Notes: generated by a model not told the origin, from the sequence alone. 64,000 nucleotides of DNA from Gymnopilus junonius (GCA_015501075.1 JADNYJ010000088.1:62001-126000); one strand, 5' to 3'. Positions 33,314 to 45,500 are shown, counted from the first letter of the stretch. Program-made: numbers and translations.

Positions 33314-35900
33314 TTAATACAGATGTGTTTTGGGTCGATAATAACTTTGGGACAGTTGTGACTGGGCAGGAGGGGCTTGAGGTGGATGCTGTATGGCCCC
33401 AGGTGGATTCACAAAGGCAATTTGCAGGATCACCTGTGGCTCCGAAGATGGCATTCCCTTTGGATTCTTCTTAGCTTTCTTCCCACTAGCTTCACCAGCA
33501 CTGTATGCTTCATCACTGGCTTGCTTTGTGCATGTCTTCTTTGCCGGCATCATCGCCGCTTGAGTCTCTGGCCAGCTATTCAACCGTGGTGAGAGTTTTC
33601 GCTTTACCGGCAGTAGACTTCTTGTCTCATCCAACCTTGACATTTCATTATCCAGCCAAGAATCAAGTCATAATGCTTGATCAAGAGAACCTTGCTGCCG
33701 GAAGAGAGCAGTGCAGCATTCCAGCTTTTCAGCCACACTGTGCAAGACGGCGGATTCAGAGGCGGAAGTGAGAATGTCCAAAGCAGGTTCATAATCAGTG
33801 TCGACAGTCCCAGAATTGTTCACTAAGCCCTCTGAAGCAATACCGAGACCAACAGGAGGGGGGCCGCCTTTCTCAAGAGCTTTCAGCTGCTCGCAGCTGT
33901 CATATGAAAGATCATCAAGCTCATTCAAAGAAGCAATGTCAGATGAAGGGTAGTGGGTTTGAACTGCACAGAGGTGTTTGCAGAACTTTATGGAGGGATA
34001 ATTGGGACAGCTGCATGTATAGGCAAGAATGTCGACCTCGTACCAATGCTCTGGACGTGATGAGGATTTGATTGAGTAAAGTACATTTGAAAAATTGTTG
34101 CCAATGCACTTCTGCTCGATGTCCGTTGCTTTGATGGTTTTGCTGCTGGTGATGACTTGGATACATTTTTGGTTTTCCAAGTTCTCGCCGGTGTTCTTTG
34201 AGCAGATAGTATGGAAGCACCAGCATAACAGGAATATAAACCAGGTGGTCCACACGGCGATTTCGTTGACCTTCAAGAAATTTTCCTTTCAAGACATGGT
34301 GCCAGCTATTTCAATTCTTGATGTGAGTGATGAACAAAGGCAGCAAATAAGTATACTTACACTTCAAGGAGCATGTTTGTGTCACTGAGCAGATGGATTT
34401 CCCGATTCCGATGGTAAATAGCAGACCACATGAGTATAAACTTTTCCTGGAGCCAGTTTTTGACAAAGTAATCCCAAAAACATGCCGGGGCCAAAGTTTG
34501 ATTTCTGCCAATGCTGCGTCAAAGAGCATGGGTTCCTCAATGCATACCAAAGCTTTCAGTTTTGTCCAAAGCAGTTCATTCTGAGAGATAACAAAGTGTT
34601 GTTGCCATGCATAAAGAACGTGCCACAGCACAACCAGACAAGGGATTCCGGATAGCGCAACACAATAGCATTTATCTGTGCAAGATCACGATCACTCATG
34701 AACCTCCATGGTATCATAAATGGGTTGGCCACTTGGAGAAGGAAGAGAAAGTAGGCAATTGTCTCCTCCGTACCATAAGAAGCTATCATCCAGGCAACAG
34801 GTAAGCCTATTGTCTCATTAGTATCTAAATATCAAAAGATAGTGACCATACATACCATGTCCCCAATGGTCTCATACAAGAATAGTTGTTAAACTCATAT
34901 TCTGGTACATTGTCATGTTGTGAGTTCCGTCAATAAATACAACTCCTTTGTTCCCATAACAATGAAACTGCTCCTGCTGAGAAGGCATCTGAATCATGAG
35001 CATGAAAGCATTGTTGGCTAAGTTCGAGCCCACAGGCACAGAGCAAGCACACAATTTGAACCCAAGAAGACTATCAGATGGATGTAACTGTTCAGCCCAT
35101 CGGAAAATAGACTTCCCGTCATCATGGTCAAGGTGGATATTTTCAGCTTCAATGGCCTTCTCAATTCTGTGAATATCTGCTAACACAATGAAGTCATTAC
35201 GGTGTGGTGCTGGATTAGACTCCAAGCCTTCAGTTGTTGAGGATGGAGCCCGATTGTCATGGTGCATGTTATGTGCCAATTCAAGCTTTTTTTTATTGAG
35301 TACAAGTAGGTACAGGAAAATACAGGGAAGGCAATTACAATGTGATCACTCTTTACTTTCATCTGCACCATCCCTGCAATCCACTCCCATGTTGCATTTG
35401 ATATCCACGTGAACCTAAGGTTATCATCTCCAGTTGGGTGGTTATGGCCTGCATTGTACTTGCCGAGAATGACTGGCATTCCATGGTACCTCTTCACCTT
35501 AAGCGAGCAAGGACAGTCTGTAAGCTTTGTAGGGACCTTCCTCGACCATTCCGGATGTTTTTTCTCATAATCTTTCAGGCTGCCAGTTCCATAATGCATG
35601 CAGACATAGACAATCTGCTCTGAGTAGCGTGCAGCCCCAGTTCTCGAAGACACCTTTCGAAGTTCAATTGAATTCGAAGCTTGTTCCTGAGCCAAGAATG
35701 AAAGAAACTCTTCCCAGGATTGCCAAGACCATTCATATCACCCAGACTGAAAATCAGACAGAAAGTCTCTGTAACTTTTTCAAGGGCCAGCAGCTGCAGA
35801 TGTAGGTGAAGAGTTAGGCTGAGTGATGTCCCAGACAAGCATTGAAGAGTTGTCACCAAGAGCAGAATTTACAGGGGTCCATGCCAGAACGTCGAGCCTA
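33314..35900 (-). pseudogene. MULE transposase with SWIM zinc finger
   Basis: Reading on the minus strand: YEWSWQSWEEFLSFLAQEQ (near 35740), a FAR1/WRKY-GCM-like Cys/His region (CPCSLKVKRYHG, GHNHPTGD), FRWAEQLHPSDSLLGFKL, and the catalytic core with the first D in GVVFIDGTHNMT (near 34935). Then come the second D in FMSDRDLAQINAI (near 34700), CWWHVLHAWQQH, the E in SDTNMLLE just before an intron ending near 34298, WHHVLKGKF, the SWIM zinc finger CSCPNYPSIKFCKHLC (near 34010-33970), and a lysine-rich tail ending at 33314. Introns separate these blocks. At least one one-base shift is needed near 34480, before WDYFVKNW, so the copy is probably dead, though fairly young. It would have mobilised the surrounding element. 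Confidence 0.75.
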
Positions 35901-36158
35901 AATTTCGAATAGAAAGACATTGTGATGACTTTTGTTCAAGGGTGGTGTCCAGCATCTGCCATGGTCAAGAAGTCGTGGACATGGTGAGTGGTACAGGACA
36001 AGAGTTCATGTGTCATGCCCCATGCCAATACATCTTTGGAACGATCGGTGCTGGGTTGGATGATCAACGTTGAACTTGGAATGCGCCAAGGGGGCCAAAC
36101 AGAAGCAGAGGGCAGGAGTTATTCTTAGCACCTTCCTTTTAAATTTAAAGTTCAAGGC

Positions 36159-37006
36159 GGAAACTCAAAAGTGATTACACAGTTACACCTTCTGCTGCTT
36201 CCGCCATTTCTTTGCTTTGCTGATACTCTCTGAATCCTGTATCCATCTTGTAATTGTTGTCATGGAACCAAGCTGTTTTAGGTTTCTCAAAAAGACCTTG
36301 ACCAAACCTTGACACATAAAATAATAGTAAGGATAAAGTCAATTTTTTTGGTTATCATTTACTGTTAAGAATGGTAAAACTTGGCACAAATCAAGTTGCA
36401 TTGGCAGGACCACTGCCAGTGCACCACACAAGATCAACATCCTCAATGAGCATCTCACACTCAGAGTCATTACACATCACAGAGCTATCATAAATGCCAC
36501 CCAAGTTGGAACTTGGACCAAAACATATCTTTTTCAAAGTTTGTTGTATGGCCAGTGAGCTTGGTCAGGGAAGAAGTGAAGCTGTGATCCATAAAAGTGT
36601 TGCATATGGAATTTTTTTGGTGGAAAGTGATGCTGTGGCTATGTAAATGATGTCATTTGCATGGCAGAGCTGTCCCTTGGCCATCTCATGCCCTTTTTTC
36701 AGATCAAATGTGGTCAATAGACTGCTTTGTTGCATATTAAGACTGTTCTCAGCACTTACAGCTGCCAAAATCACATAAATACACTCATCTATAAGTCATG
36801 TAAGTTTCGTGTTTAAGGTCACCTGACCCACACCCTCCCTCCCAAGGTCATGTCACTCAGCAAATGCTGACATACCCCTTGGACCTCCACAGAAGGCCGA
36901 CATGCACTGCTTACCTGCACATACATCAGCCATCGCTTTTTGACCATTTCATGAGGAGAATCTTCCAGCATTTGAAGGTTCATTTGCATGTGGGTTTAAC
37001 TGAAGG
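36159..37006. other. no gene recognised
   Basis: Open frames on both strands lack recognisable domains. A stretch near 36809-36845 (GTTTAAGGTCACCTGACCCA) loosely resembles 32131-32160 in direct orientation, but the match is weak. Confidence 0.4.
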
Positions 37007-37008
37007 TA

Positions 37009-37356
37009 CTGTACTAAACCGACCGACTCTTCAGTCACGCATCACAAAGCCGGCTGAAGAGAAGAGATTTCCCTGTTTGTCACGTGTCACTGAGGGCTCC
37101 GAAGAGGGTGACAGGCCAAAAAAAGAACAGCCAAAAATGGTAAAAAAAACTCGAAAATTTTCTCCCTCTACCTGTGTAGTGTTGTATACAAATGACAGCG
37201 ACAAAATTTATCAATTTCAAACCATCCACCATGATTTGCAACCAGTCGAAGAGTTTTGCCTCTTCATCACGCATCCCAGGCACCCCCGAAGAGCCGAAGA
37301 GATGGTCAAAACATGTCACACATCACCCCACTCAAGAGTCGGTCAGTTTGGTACAG
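37009..37356. mobile_element. 348-bp MITE with TA target duplication
   Basis: Inverted termini CTGTACTAAACCGACCGACT and (inverted right end) CTGTACCAAACTGACCGACT match with few differences, and TA flanks both sides (37007-37008 and 37357-37358). The interior shows further inverted similarity (ACGCATCAC, GAAGAGAAGAG). It is non-coding. It lies just upstream of, or within an intron of, the decayed LRR gene. Confidence 0.65.
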
Positions 37357-37372
37357 TACTCTAAATTTATTT

Positions 37373-38080
37373 GAGGATGAAACCACTATGGGACACAGGC
37401 TGCTCACTTTGCTTGATGGCTCTCCTCAAATCACTGAATACATCCAATCCATCACAATAGCCTTCAATTACCAATCACCTGTTTTACATTTTACAATTAC
37501 CCAGCATCATCACCTCAAGCTGCGCTTCATCCCCCCTGTATAATATTGTAGCAAAGCTACCCCAGCTCAAAAAATTTGCAGAGTCCAGGTCTTTTCAAAC
37601 AGGGTTATTTTGTGCCAAAAATCTGCAAATTCCTTCTTGAGCTCATACCCTCTCTCATTGAGCTCGAAATCTCCCCCATTTACAACATGGCAAGCTCCTT
37701 CTTCACTGGCTGCAGCTTGTTGAAATCCCTGCATGTCACCAATCTCGAGATAGAGTCAAATGCCAAGCTGCATCAAATAAAAAAGGCTCAGTTAAAATCC
37801 CTCCTGTCCAGGCAAATGTATATTCCACTGACAAGGACCAATCCCAAGATGACTGTCTCTGTGTTGGATGATGTATTTTCTCCATTTGACTTTTCCCATC
37901 TTAAAAGGCTGGTGATTTCGATTCTCGATTTGAGAAAAATAGGAAGAATGTTGGCCTTTTGCGTGAACAGCCTTGAGAGTCTTGAGTTCTTATCTTTGGG
38001 TGACTTCCTTAATCCCACCGGTAGGCTGGGTTACATTATAAAGCAATTAAAATGTCTGATTAACAACTCCATTCAGTAAC
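37373..38080 (+). pseudogene. F-box-associated LRR protein remnant
   Basis: Several frames carry pieces of the agaricomycete LRR proteins usually annotated as F-box proteins without a clear F-box: MGHRLLTLLDGSPQITEYIQ (37388 on), then, after frame changes, LPQLKKFAES, SLIELEISPIYNM, CSLLKSLHVTNLEIES and FSHLKRLVISILDL, ending at 38079. The longest piece is 167 codons. The N-terminus is not recognised upstream of the MITE. Function is not predictable. Confidence 0.5.
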
Positions 38081-38740
38081 ATCCACTCTATCCTATGATT
38101 CAAAGCATTCAGTCCCGGTCTTTGAGAATGTCATTCCAAATATGGGTGTGCTTCACAGACTGTGTGACACTACTATATGGTCCTCTGCATATGGTTACTA
38201 CTCTGAGGAGTTTTATGAGGCCACCGTTCCATATCCCTGTGCTATTCTTAATACTGTGCATCAGGACATAACCTCGGGACCATCCAGCATAAATGCAGTC
38301 CTAGATATAGAAATCATCAATGTATTTCAGGATCGCATTGGGGGTATTAGATAGTCGGAGATAATTGGGGTTAATTTGCCAATGAACCCGAAGAAGAAGG
38401 CACTGGGGAAGCTGGAGTTAAGTTTTCTGGTTTTGGTGAATAATTTACCATATAATACATATAACCCTGTTGTAATAATAGAGTGATAGGTTCCATTGAG
38501 AGGTGATATTAACACAGAAATTTTAGTGTCGGAACTGAAGATGAAATTTCATGGATTACTTGTAGATGGATAGTCAATAATATATCCTGAGAGAAATTTA
38601 AAAGGAGGCTCTGGTATATGAAAAATACCCATTGAAGTTCGAAAGGTGAATTTTTTTTCAAGGGATAATATATTACATCGTCTAAGGGAAGTTGAATCCC
38701 AAACATTGGTCAGACACAACCATATCATTGAAGAGGATGC
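38081..38740. other. no gene recognised
   Basis: This may contain more remnants of the LRR gene (frame 38142-38354), but I cannot place them. Confidence 0.35.
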
Positions 38741-38744
38741 TTAC

Positions 38745-39215
38745 ATACCACACTGTTAGAGGGAAGACAAATGTGACTGTACTAGCATCAATCCATCTAG
38801 CTGCAAGCAACTCATCTCTATCACTCATCAACGTAGTGTGCCGGTGGTCCGAAATCATGTTCTAGAAAACCAAAAAAGCGGCATAGTCCTACAAATCTGC
38901 GTATTATATACATAGCCAAATATGCTTAGGAACTGGGACCCAGCAATGACTGGAACTGATCCATTCATAGAAACTATGTATATGAAATCTTGGGCAGTAG
39001 GGTTGAAGAGAGCGTATAGTGGGAATGTAAATTCCTGCGGTTCACCCCATGCCATGAATATGTCGTTCTGTATTACCCAGTTGTCGCCGTTGGCATTGGC
39101 GTTTATGAAGTTGGTGAGCCTGTTGATTATATGGGCCTTCTGCGATGAGCTACAGCCTTGTTCGAAGACTTCTGCATGTGAAGGATCAGCACAAGTATCA
39201 GGACTTCAGGTCTAC
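38745..39215 (-). pseudogene. DUF5648-like secreted protein, copy A (decayed)
   Basis: The minus-strand frame reads TCADPSHAEVFEQGCSSS, AHIINRLTNFINANANGDNW, FPLYALFNPTAQDFIYIVS and GYVYNTQICRTMPLFWF. It then shifts frame to DHRHTTLMSDRDELLAARW. The duplicated PL-x-x-LFNP/PLF unit with an HxYTT-like end is the DUF5648 beta-trefoil/propeller-like repeat found in secreted fungal and bacterial proteins. No signal-peptide exon was found in frame, and at least one frameshift is present. It is a direct paralogue of copy B, 600 bp upstream on the same strand. Confidence 0.6.
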
Positions 39216-39664
39216 ATTTCATAGCGTTAGACATTTGTTATGAGGATTATTCTGCAACTGCTTGTACCTCTAACACCGTACACTCTCCTGTGCATTCCGC
39301 TAAAATTCTGCAGAAAAAAATAGTAATAGGAAAAAGTGAAATGCAACATTCATGCTTGATGGTGACAAGTAGACTGGGATGTGCTGAGGACAGGAAGGGC
39401 TCTGAACCACATATCAGAAGGGCCTTTATAAAGGCCACGTCACTGAAATTCTTCGAAGCATGTCAATCCGTAGACATTTCAATCTGATAGGTACGAGGAT
39501 GCATGTGAGTAAATGAGCGTTCCTGCTGGACAGAACGGATATAGTTCAAACAGTACACGATACATCACGCTATTTTAGACCATGGACAAGGAATGTAAGC
39601 TTTTCGCGGTCTAGCACGTCAGAAAATGTGTCAGAGAAGACGTCCATAGCATATATTACATTGC

Positions 39665-40270
39665 TCACCAGGCCATCAGAACCAAAACAAACGCGGCTAC
39701 TCTGGAGTCGATCCAACCATCGCTAACAAGTTCATCTCATTCAACTATGCGTGTGGTGTACCAGTGATCTCCAGCGACATCCTGAAAGAGCGAGAACAAG
39801 GGAACACTTCCGCAAACTTGAGAATCGTAGACGTAGCCAGCGATGAGAGGCGATCCAAAACCGGCAGCGGTTGGTACAGTCCCATCACTGGAGACGATGT
39901 ATATGAAGTCTGCGGTAGAAGGGTTGAAAAGAACGTATAAAGGAAATGCAAATTCTTGAGCTTTCCACCAGACTATAAAGGCATCATTCTGAATTTCCCA
40001 ATCGTCGCCTTTGTTGTTGGATGCCACAAAGGCGGTAAGCTGACTGCGTGGGCTTTCAAAGAAGGACTGTACCCTTCTTTGAGAGCCTCAGCGAGACTCG
40101 GGTCAGCGCATGTCGCCGTTTCTCTATGCTAGATGATAAGAAAGACGAAAATGCTTCAGGGCGACGTCCATAATACAGATATTGCTGGCTCCACTCACCA
40201 CTGACATTGGAATTGCAATGTTTCCTTGTAAAAAGAGGGCGCAAAAAAGAATCACGAAAAGGAGTTCCAT
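39665..40270 (-). pseudogene. DUF5648-like secreted protein, copy B (decayed)
   Basis: The start is the ATG at 40270, with a clear signal peptide (MELLFVILFCALFLQGNIA). A GTCAGT donor near 40204 joins to ETATCADPSLAEALKEGY. A one-base shift near 40040 leads to LTAFVASNNKGDDWEIQND, FPLYVLFNPSTADFIYIVS, GYVYDSQVCGSVPLFSLF and AGDHWYTTRIVE. A TGA at 39737-39739 (CGA in copy A's equivalent codon: DRDEL) interrupts the end, which then continues DELVSDGWIDSRVAAFVLV to a TGA at 39665. It was likely an extracellular protein, now inactive unless the two defects are errors. Confidence 0.65.
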
Positions 40271-41640
40271 CAATCAATGAATATGCCTGAACAAAGGTCG
40301 CAATGCAAAAAAGACAATTTGGGGAGTGCAAAAACAGACAATGGCTTATAAATTGACGAGGTCTGAGAAATTTCTCCTCCTGACCAGTCATGGCAGAAGG
40401 ATGCGGTATAAAAAGCCACGACAAGGGTGGGTATGGTATTTTACACCCTCAACGAAAGCTGACAGCATTGGACAAGTACAAATAATTTCTTGCGGGTGTA
40501 CCTGGCGCTGGAAAACACCTGATTGAAGTTCGAATTACTGGGAAAGCCAGAAGAAGGCCTGAAGTCTCACCCTACTGTCACCTACAGGACTTGATATCTT
40601 GCAGAGAATATGCGGGTTGGATGCGAACTAGAATTTTAAGTTTTCGTTGCAGGAGAAAAATTCGGCAGTCATAGGTATAGGGCCTAACTAGAGAGTAGAC
40701 CTGGAGGAGAAGAGTCGACGTTTCGTGAGGAAAATTGTGAAGAGTCCGGAATCAGGTCCGAGGGCCGAGTCCAGGCTTGAGCCAAAGCATGTGACTCTAT
40801 TTGGTCATGATTGGTATTCGGTGGCAGGCGGGTAAAAAGCAAGTAAAAAATCGAATTATAGTGAGGAACAGAGGACACTTATGTGACGATAGCCTCTACA
40901 GTGACTTCGATAGGGCACCAACTCATTTTTAACTGCTATAACTCAGGTCCGATATCTACATAATTCTACCTAACGTAATTCGGAGTTCCCGTTCCTTTCC
41001 GTTGTTCGGTACGTTTGTTTCCCTTACTAGTAGCTTGTTCAACCGCGCAACTAACACGGCTTTCTTACCGTCCATTCAATTTGGAGGTCCAGTCCTCGAT
41101 CTAAAGGTACCAGTACATGCTCATACGAACGGAATCGGAGCTCCTGCAACTTAATATATGGTAATCAAATGGTATCACATACGGGGATTACTTCCGAAGC
41201 GGATTGTTTCCGACATCCATCAACGATCCGCAGGGATGTCGTCGCCGAGAGGTTGTGTGGTGGTTTCAGTGCGGACTTACTGTTATTGAAGGGCATATTG
41301 CTATTTTACAGGTTCTCTTTTGCTCCAGATTAACGAGCACTTGAAATTTGTCTGCACGTTGTTACTGGAGCCTCTTCACGGCTTCGACCTCTACGTACGA
41401 AAGTACGCCTTTGAATTTTTATAACTTGAAATTTTAAAAATGAACTTCTGCACCTCTATGCCTTTCCGTGTATTTGCGGTACACCAAAACCAGAACGAGC
41501 GGCAACCGGGGATTTAGAGGTGCTTGCCTTCTGGTTGAGACTTAAATGCCAGACTTGTCGATTTTCTAATCGGTGATTTAAATAAGTAAAATGGAGTATA
41601 ACAAATCGAAATATAAAAAGATTTTCTCCTCGAACAAGGT
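40271..41640. other. intergenic
   Basis: No gene recognised. It includes the upstream region of DUF5648 copy B. Confidence 0.45.
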
Positions 41641-41648
41641 ACTCGAAG

Positions 41649-42535
41649 TCAGTAAGCACCCTGGGGTAATCTAAATAGTGGCTGTGCATCCCCGGCCAAA
41701 AGGTCATTGGCACCGATGTAGTAGGCTACCAGAGCAACGATGATACCCACGACTCCTCCCGCTTTCGTGAATCTGAAAGGAAGCGACTATGGTAAGTATG
41801 ATTTTGCACGAGATTAAAAGATTAGATACGAACTTGGCGACACCCGTGAATAGCCCTCCCGCTAATAGGCCAAATGCGAGAGCTAGTGTTCCGAACAGAA
41901 TAGAGAACGCTAGAGTTTTTCGGAATGAGACGACGCTGGATGTTTAGGAAATTAGTCGGACAGCTTCCAAGAGACAAATAAACGCGTACAGGAATATTTT
42001 GTGAGCATCATCCACACGATAAGATATAGTCCGAGCGCATTGTCAAGCTCTTTGGGATTGGTATATGCAGAAATAATTCCGGACCCGGGGATGAGGATGG
42101 TGGCGTATGACATCCAGAAGGTGCCAAAGGACGAAAAACCTGACAGATGAAAAGTGAGGACGGTGTTTTGACTGAAGTGATTCGCATGTACTCACAAGTA
42201 GCGCCGAATACGTTGCCTCTAGGATATTCCCACATGCCAGCGACAAACTGTAGGAGGCCACCCGCGAAGAGACTCATGCCTACGACGACGTTGGGCGTCT
42301 GGATACCGCGTGTATTGACGTTCAACATGGATAGCAGGAAGGTCGTTCCAGCGAAGGCAAAGATACCTCTAAAATGTTTGAGCGGTCAGTGGCGCTTTGG
42401 AGTGAGGGAGATCATAGGCGAGACTCACGCTGGGGCGGGATTGGCGATTGTCGACGTTGGAGGAACGGGTTTCAGGCTAGGCACTGGACCGTTGACAATG
42501 CTGATTTGCTCTATGTCTGTTTTTTCGTTCGACAT
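41649..42535 (-). CDS. GPR1/FUN34/YaaH family transporter
   Basis: A plasma-membrane acetate/succinate or ammonium exporter family with six membrane helices. Start ATG at 42535 (MSNEKTDIEQISIVNG). Exons: 42535-42429, 42368-42196, 42139-41990, 41935 to about 41835, and a last exon ending with a TGA at 41649. The family signature NPAPAG is at the exon 1-2 join. It is followed by FAFAGTTFLLSMLNVNTRG, VVVGMSLFAGGLLQFVAGMW, YPRGNVFGAT, SSFGTFWMSYATI, NALGLYLIVWMML, TLAFSILFGTLALAFGLLAG and GGVVGIIVALVAYYIGAND. The phase at the exon 3-4 join does not fit with any canonical splice pair I can see (one base short), so there is either a one-base deletion there or an error. All other joins are in phase. 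Confidence 0.85.
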
Positions 42536-45500
42536 GTTGCTTGAGGACATCAAGTCGTTAATGGTGGATGTTTACAAGGGATTTGACAGAGGAATGGAAG
42601 AGCTGAGACGAACAAATGCTGTAGAAACGAGAAAGGGGCGTTGGGTATTTAACCAGACTAGGGACGCAGTGTGGCGAATAACCGTCCTGGGGGGAAACCC
42701 TGGATTTCTCGGAGACTCCTTATTGGGAATCGGGAAGGGTCGAGAAATTTGATTCACAAGTGCGTCGTGGCGCAGGCGCGAACATTACAGCACCTCAATT
42801 TCAAATTTTCGGTAACGACGGTAGACCAACTGGAGAAATAAAGCCTATTCACGTGGGATTTTATAGACTTATTCGTTCATAATTGTCCTTTCTCGTGATT
42901 CAGTTATGCTGGGGAGGACACTAGGCACCTTGGCATGATAGGAGCCCAAGAAGATCAATTTACCCCATGATCTAAATTAGGTCACGAAGCGTGCGACGTG
43001 GGGTATGGGGAATCACGGGGAAGATCAGTCGAGCTTCTTCTCGTCCGAAGCCAACGCACCATTTCGATCGAGGAGATGATACAATATGCTATAGCGGCTG
43101 ATGTGCCTGGGAATTATCACAAGTTATGTCTAGGATGGGGAGACGGAGCTCAAGGCGAGGATGGAGTCCCGACGCGATGAGACCTTATCGTCAATTATGC
43201 AGGCCTAGAACTTTGAGTGCGGTGCTTGGCTGTACATATGTATGGGAGTCGGAAATCAACGTGCATATTGCAATTCATTCATCTACAATGACGCGTACAA
43301 GAGTAAACAGGAGGTGGAACAGTCGTAATTCATATGTTCGGAGGACAAGGCGTTGGTTTAAGTTCGCTAGTTCTGGTTGGACGCGAAAGACCTGGAAGTA
43401 CGGGCAGAACAGCAAAACAGAGCATGGAATTCAAGAAATGAACCCCACCGTTTCAGGAGAGTGGCTCGTAGGACCGATATTAGACCCGGATCTCCCTCGC
43501 TGGGTACGTTCCAAAGCAATTAAATCCGGCTGCAGTTATCCGATGATGGACGACTTGTCGACAACAGATAAGCACCCGGCCTAGTGCCCCCTAGTTCCAT
43601 CATTAATGACCGATTAAATCCATATACCATGAATGTCTTGAAAGCTTCGGAACTCCAGCAAGAACAGTGCAACGTGAAGAAGGATGAGTCCCCGGAAGAG
43701 CTTCGTTCATCTCTTCCCTATAGTGGAGCTGTATCGCAGTGGGATTTCAAAGGAAGTTATAACGATTGGTAAGAAGCAGTAGATACAGGAAGGCGCGGAT
43801 AAACATCGAGAAGTTCGGGCTCCTTTCAGAAAACCTTATCCGTGAGCGGTCGAACACCAGAAAAGTGGGACAGCGCAGCAGGCGTGAAGTCGGCTGAGGG
43901 GCGATGTAACCAGGATTCAGCGCACGATGAGTCAGGAAGACCGACAGGTTTGACGATTATAGAATTACCCAGAGACTTTGAATGCGACGACGAGCTCTCT
44001 ATATATACTACCAGTGAACACGGCGGACATGTGATAAATCATGCCGAGCAGAGGGAGAACCTAAGAGCGAACATAAGGATCGGACGCAGCGTACGAAAGG
44101 AGCGGTGATGAAGAGGATTGAGCATAAGCACAATTACTGGCTGGTATAAAGGTATGGTTGAAAATAACATGAATCGCAGCGTTTACACCTGGTTAAATGA
44201 GAATCTTACGGTCAGGATACCAAAGTCCGTAAGATATCCACATTTGTTACATGCGCAATAAGGCGCTAAGCCGACAGGAAAGCCTAATAATCGTGGTGCA
44301 GGAATGAGTCATAGATGATTTGAAGAGATCCACGTGATTGCATAGTATACTGCCGAGGTTGTAGCCGAGGGCCGAGGCCCGACTACGACTCTGAGTCGCA
44401 ATCTGAGGAATGCCACCATTATCCTGCCACCTCACTGCAGAAACGTGAAGAAAGGGATCGTCTATCGCGATCACATGAATCTTCTAGCCGCTTGGCCATC
44501 AGTATGAACTGCGACTACCAGCAAGTAATGGATTTGACACGTTTCAAAGGCTAAGGAGAATATGCAGGTCTCCACAGCCTATGAATCATCGTCTATGCAC
44601 CCTCATTTTACTCGCTTTGACCGCACTCCTGGCGAACTTCGAGTCGTAAATCCAGTCCATTAACTGCGCCCATTAGAGTGCCCAAGATTGGATAGCCTTA
44701 TTTGCTGTTGGGCGTAGTGCGGGTGAGTTTATGGAGGAATTGGGCAGAATATGTAGCATGCCGCCTCTTTCCCCAGTGCGCTCAAAAGGACCATCCTTGA
44801 ATATTCAAGAGGTGTGAAGGAACTGGAGTCGTAAAAGGTAAGTGCCATTAATATTTTTATGTCGACCTGTAGCTCGTTTTCTGTCAGGTTTCCTCGTGTG
44901 CAGTCGCACATCGCCGACCATCGCAACCTGGTATGTATCTCTATAATTTTTTCTATTTCCATGTGACTGTGAGTGACCTCCGTTGCTGATTGCTCTTGCG
45001 CTACTCATGTTCATGTTCTTGATGGCCATTTCCCGTCGATATTCTTGGTCTCGTCAACCGTCTGCCTAACCTCTTCGGCCTTTCACAATGTGGCTAGATC
45101 TGGAACTCAACACCATTCTAGAACATTTTCTCCTGAGAACACCACCATTCGGTACTCTCATTCTCGCTGTTGCATGGTGCATCTGTCTCTTAAAAATGGA
45201 ACTACATTCTTGAAGGGGTACAAACATATCAAACTCAAATACACCATATTCCGAAATTGATCATGCGCATGCGATGGCGGGGAAACTCATTGATCCCCGA
45301 AACCCTTGTCCTAACTCTGGAATGATCTTCCAATGATGAGCATGACAAAATGTCCCCGACTCCGGCCCGTGAGCACTTCCCCGAATACTTTCTGGGAGAG
45401 TCTAGGTCAGACGTATCAATGACATGATAAACGTCTTGCTTAACATTAGGGCTTGATAAAGAAGTGTTTGGAAAGAGGGTGAGAGGTATAGTATAACCTC

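Larger units (their letters stand above)
32241..36158 (-). mobile_element. second MULE element, SWIM type, about 3.9 kb
   Basis: Inverted repeats of 28 bp with one mismatch lie at 32241-32268 (GCCTTGAACTTTAAATATAA...) and 36131-36158, flanking a minus-strand MULE transposase gene. Weaker similarity (TCACTTT) extends outward a few bases. I could not find a 9-bp duplication, so the true ends may lie slightly outside. A 536-bp MITE (32546-33081) is nested between the left repeat and the gene. Confidence 0.6.

Noticed and set aside
36805..36845. Direct terminal repeat partner of 32131-32160 (LTR or SINE pair)
   Set aside because: The similarity is short and imperfect, and it does not extend or show primer-binding or target-duplication features.
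42147..42752. 201-codon plus-strand frame over the transporter gene
   Set aside because: It is antisense to well-supported exons with family motifs.
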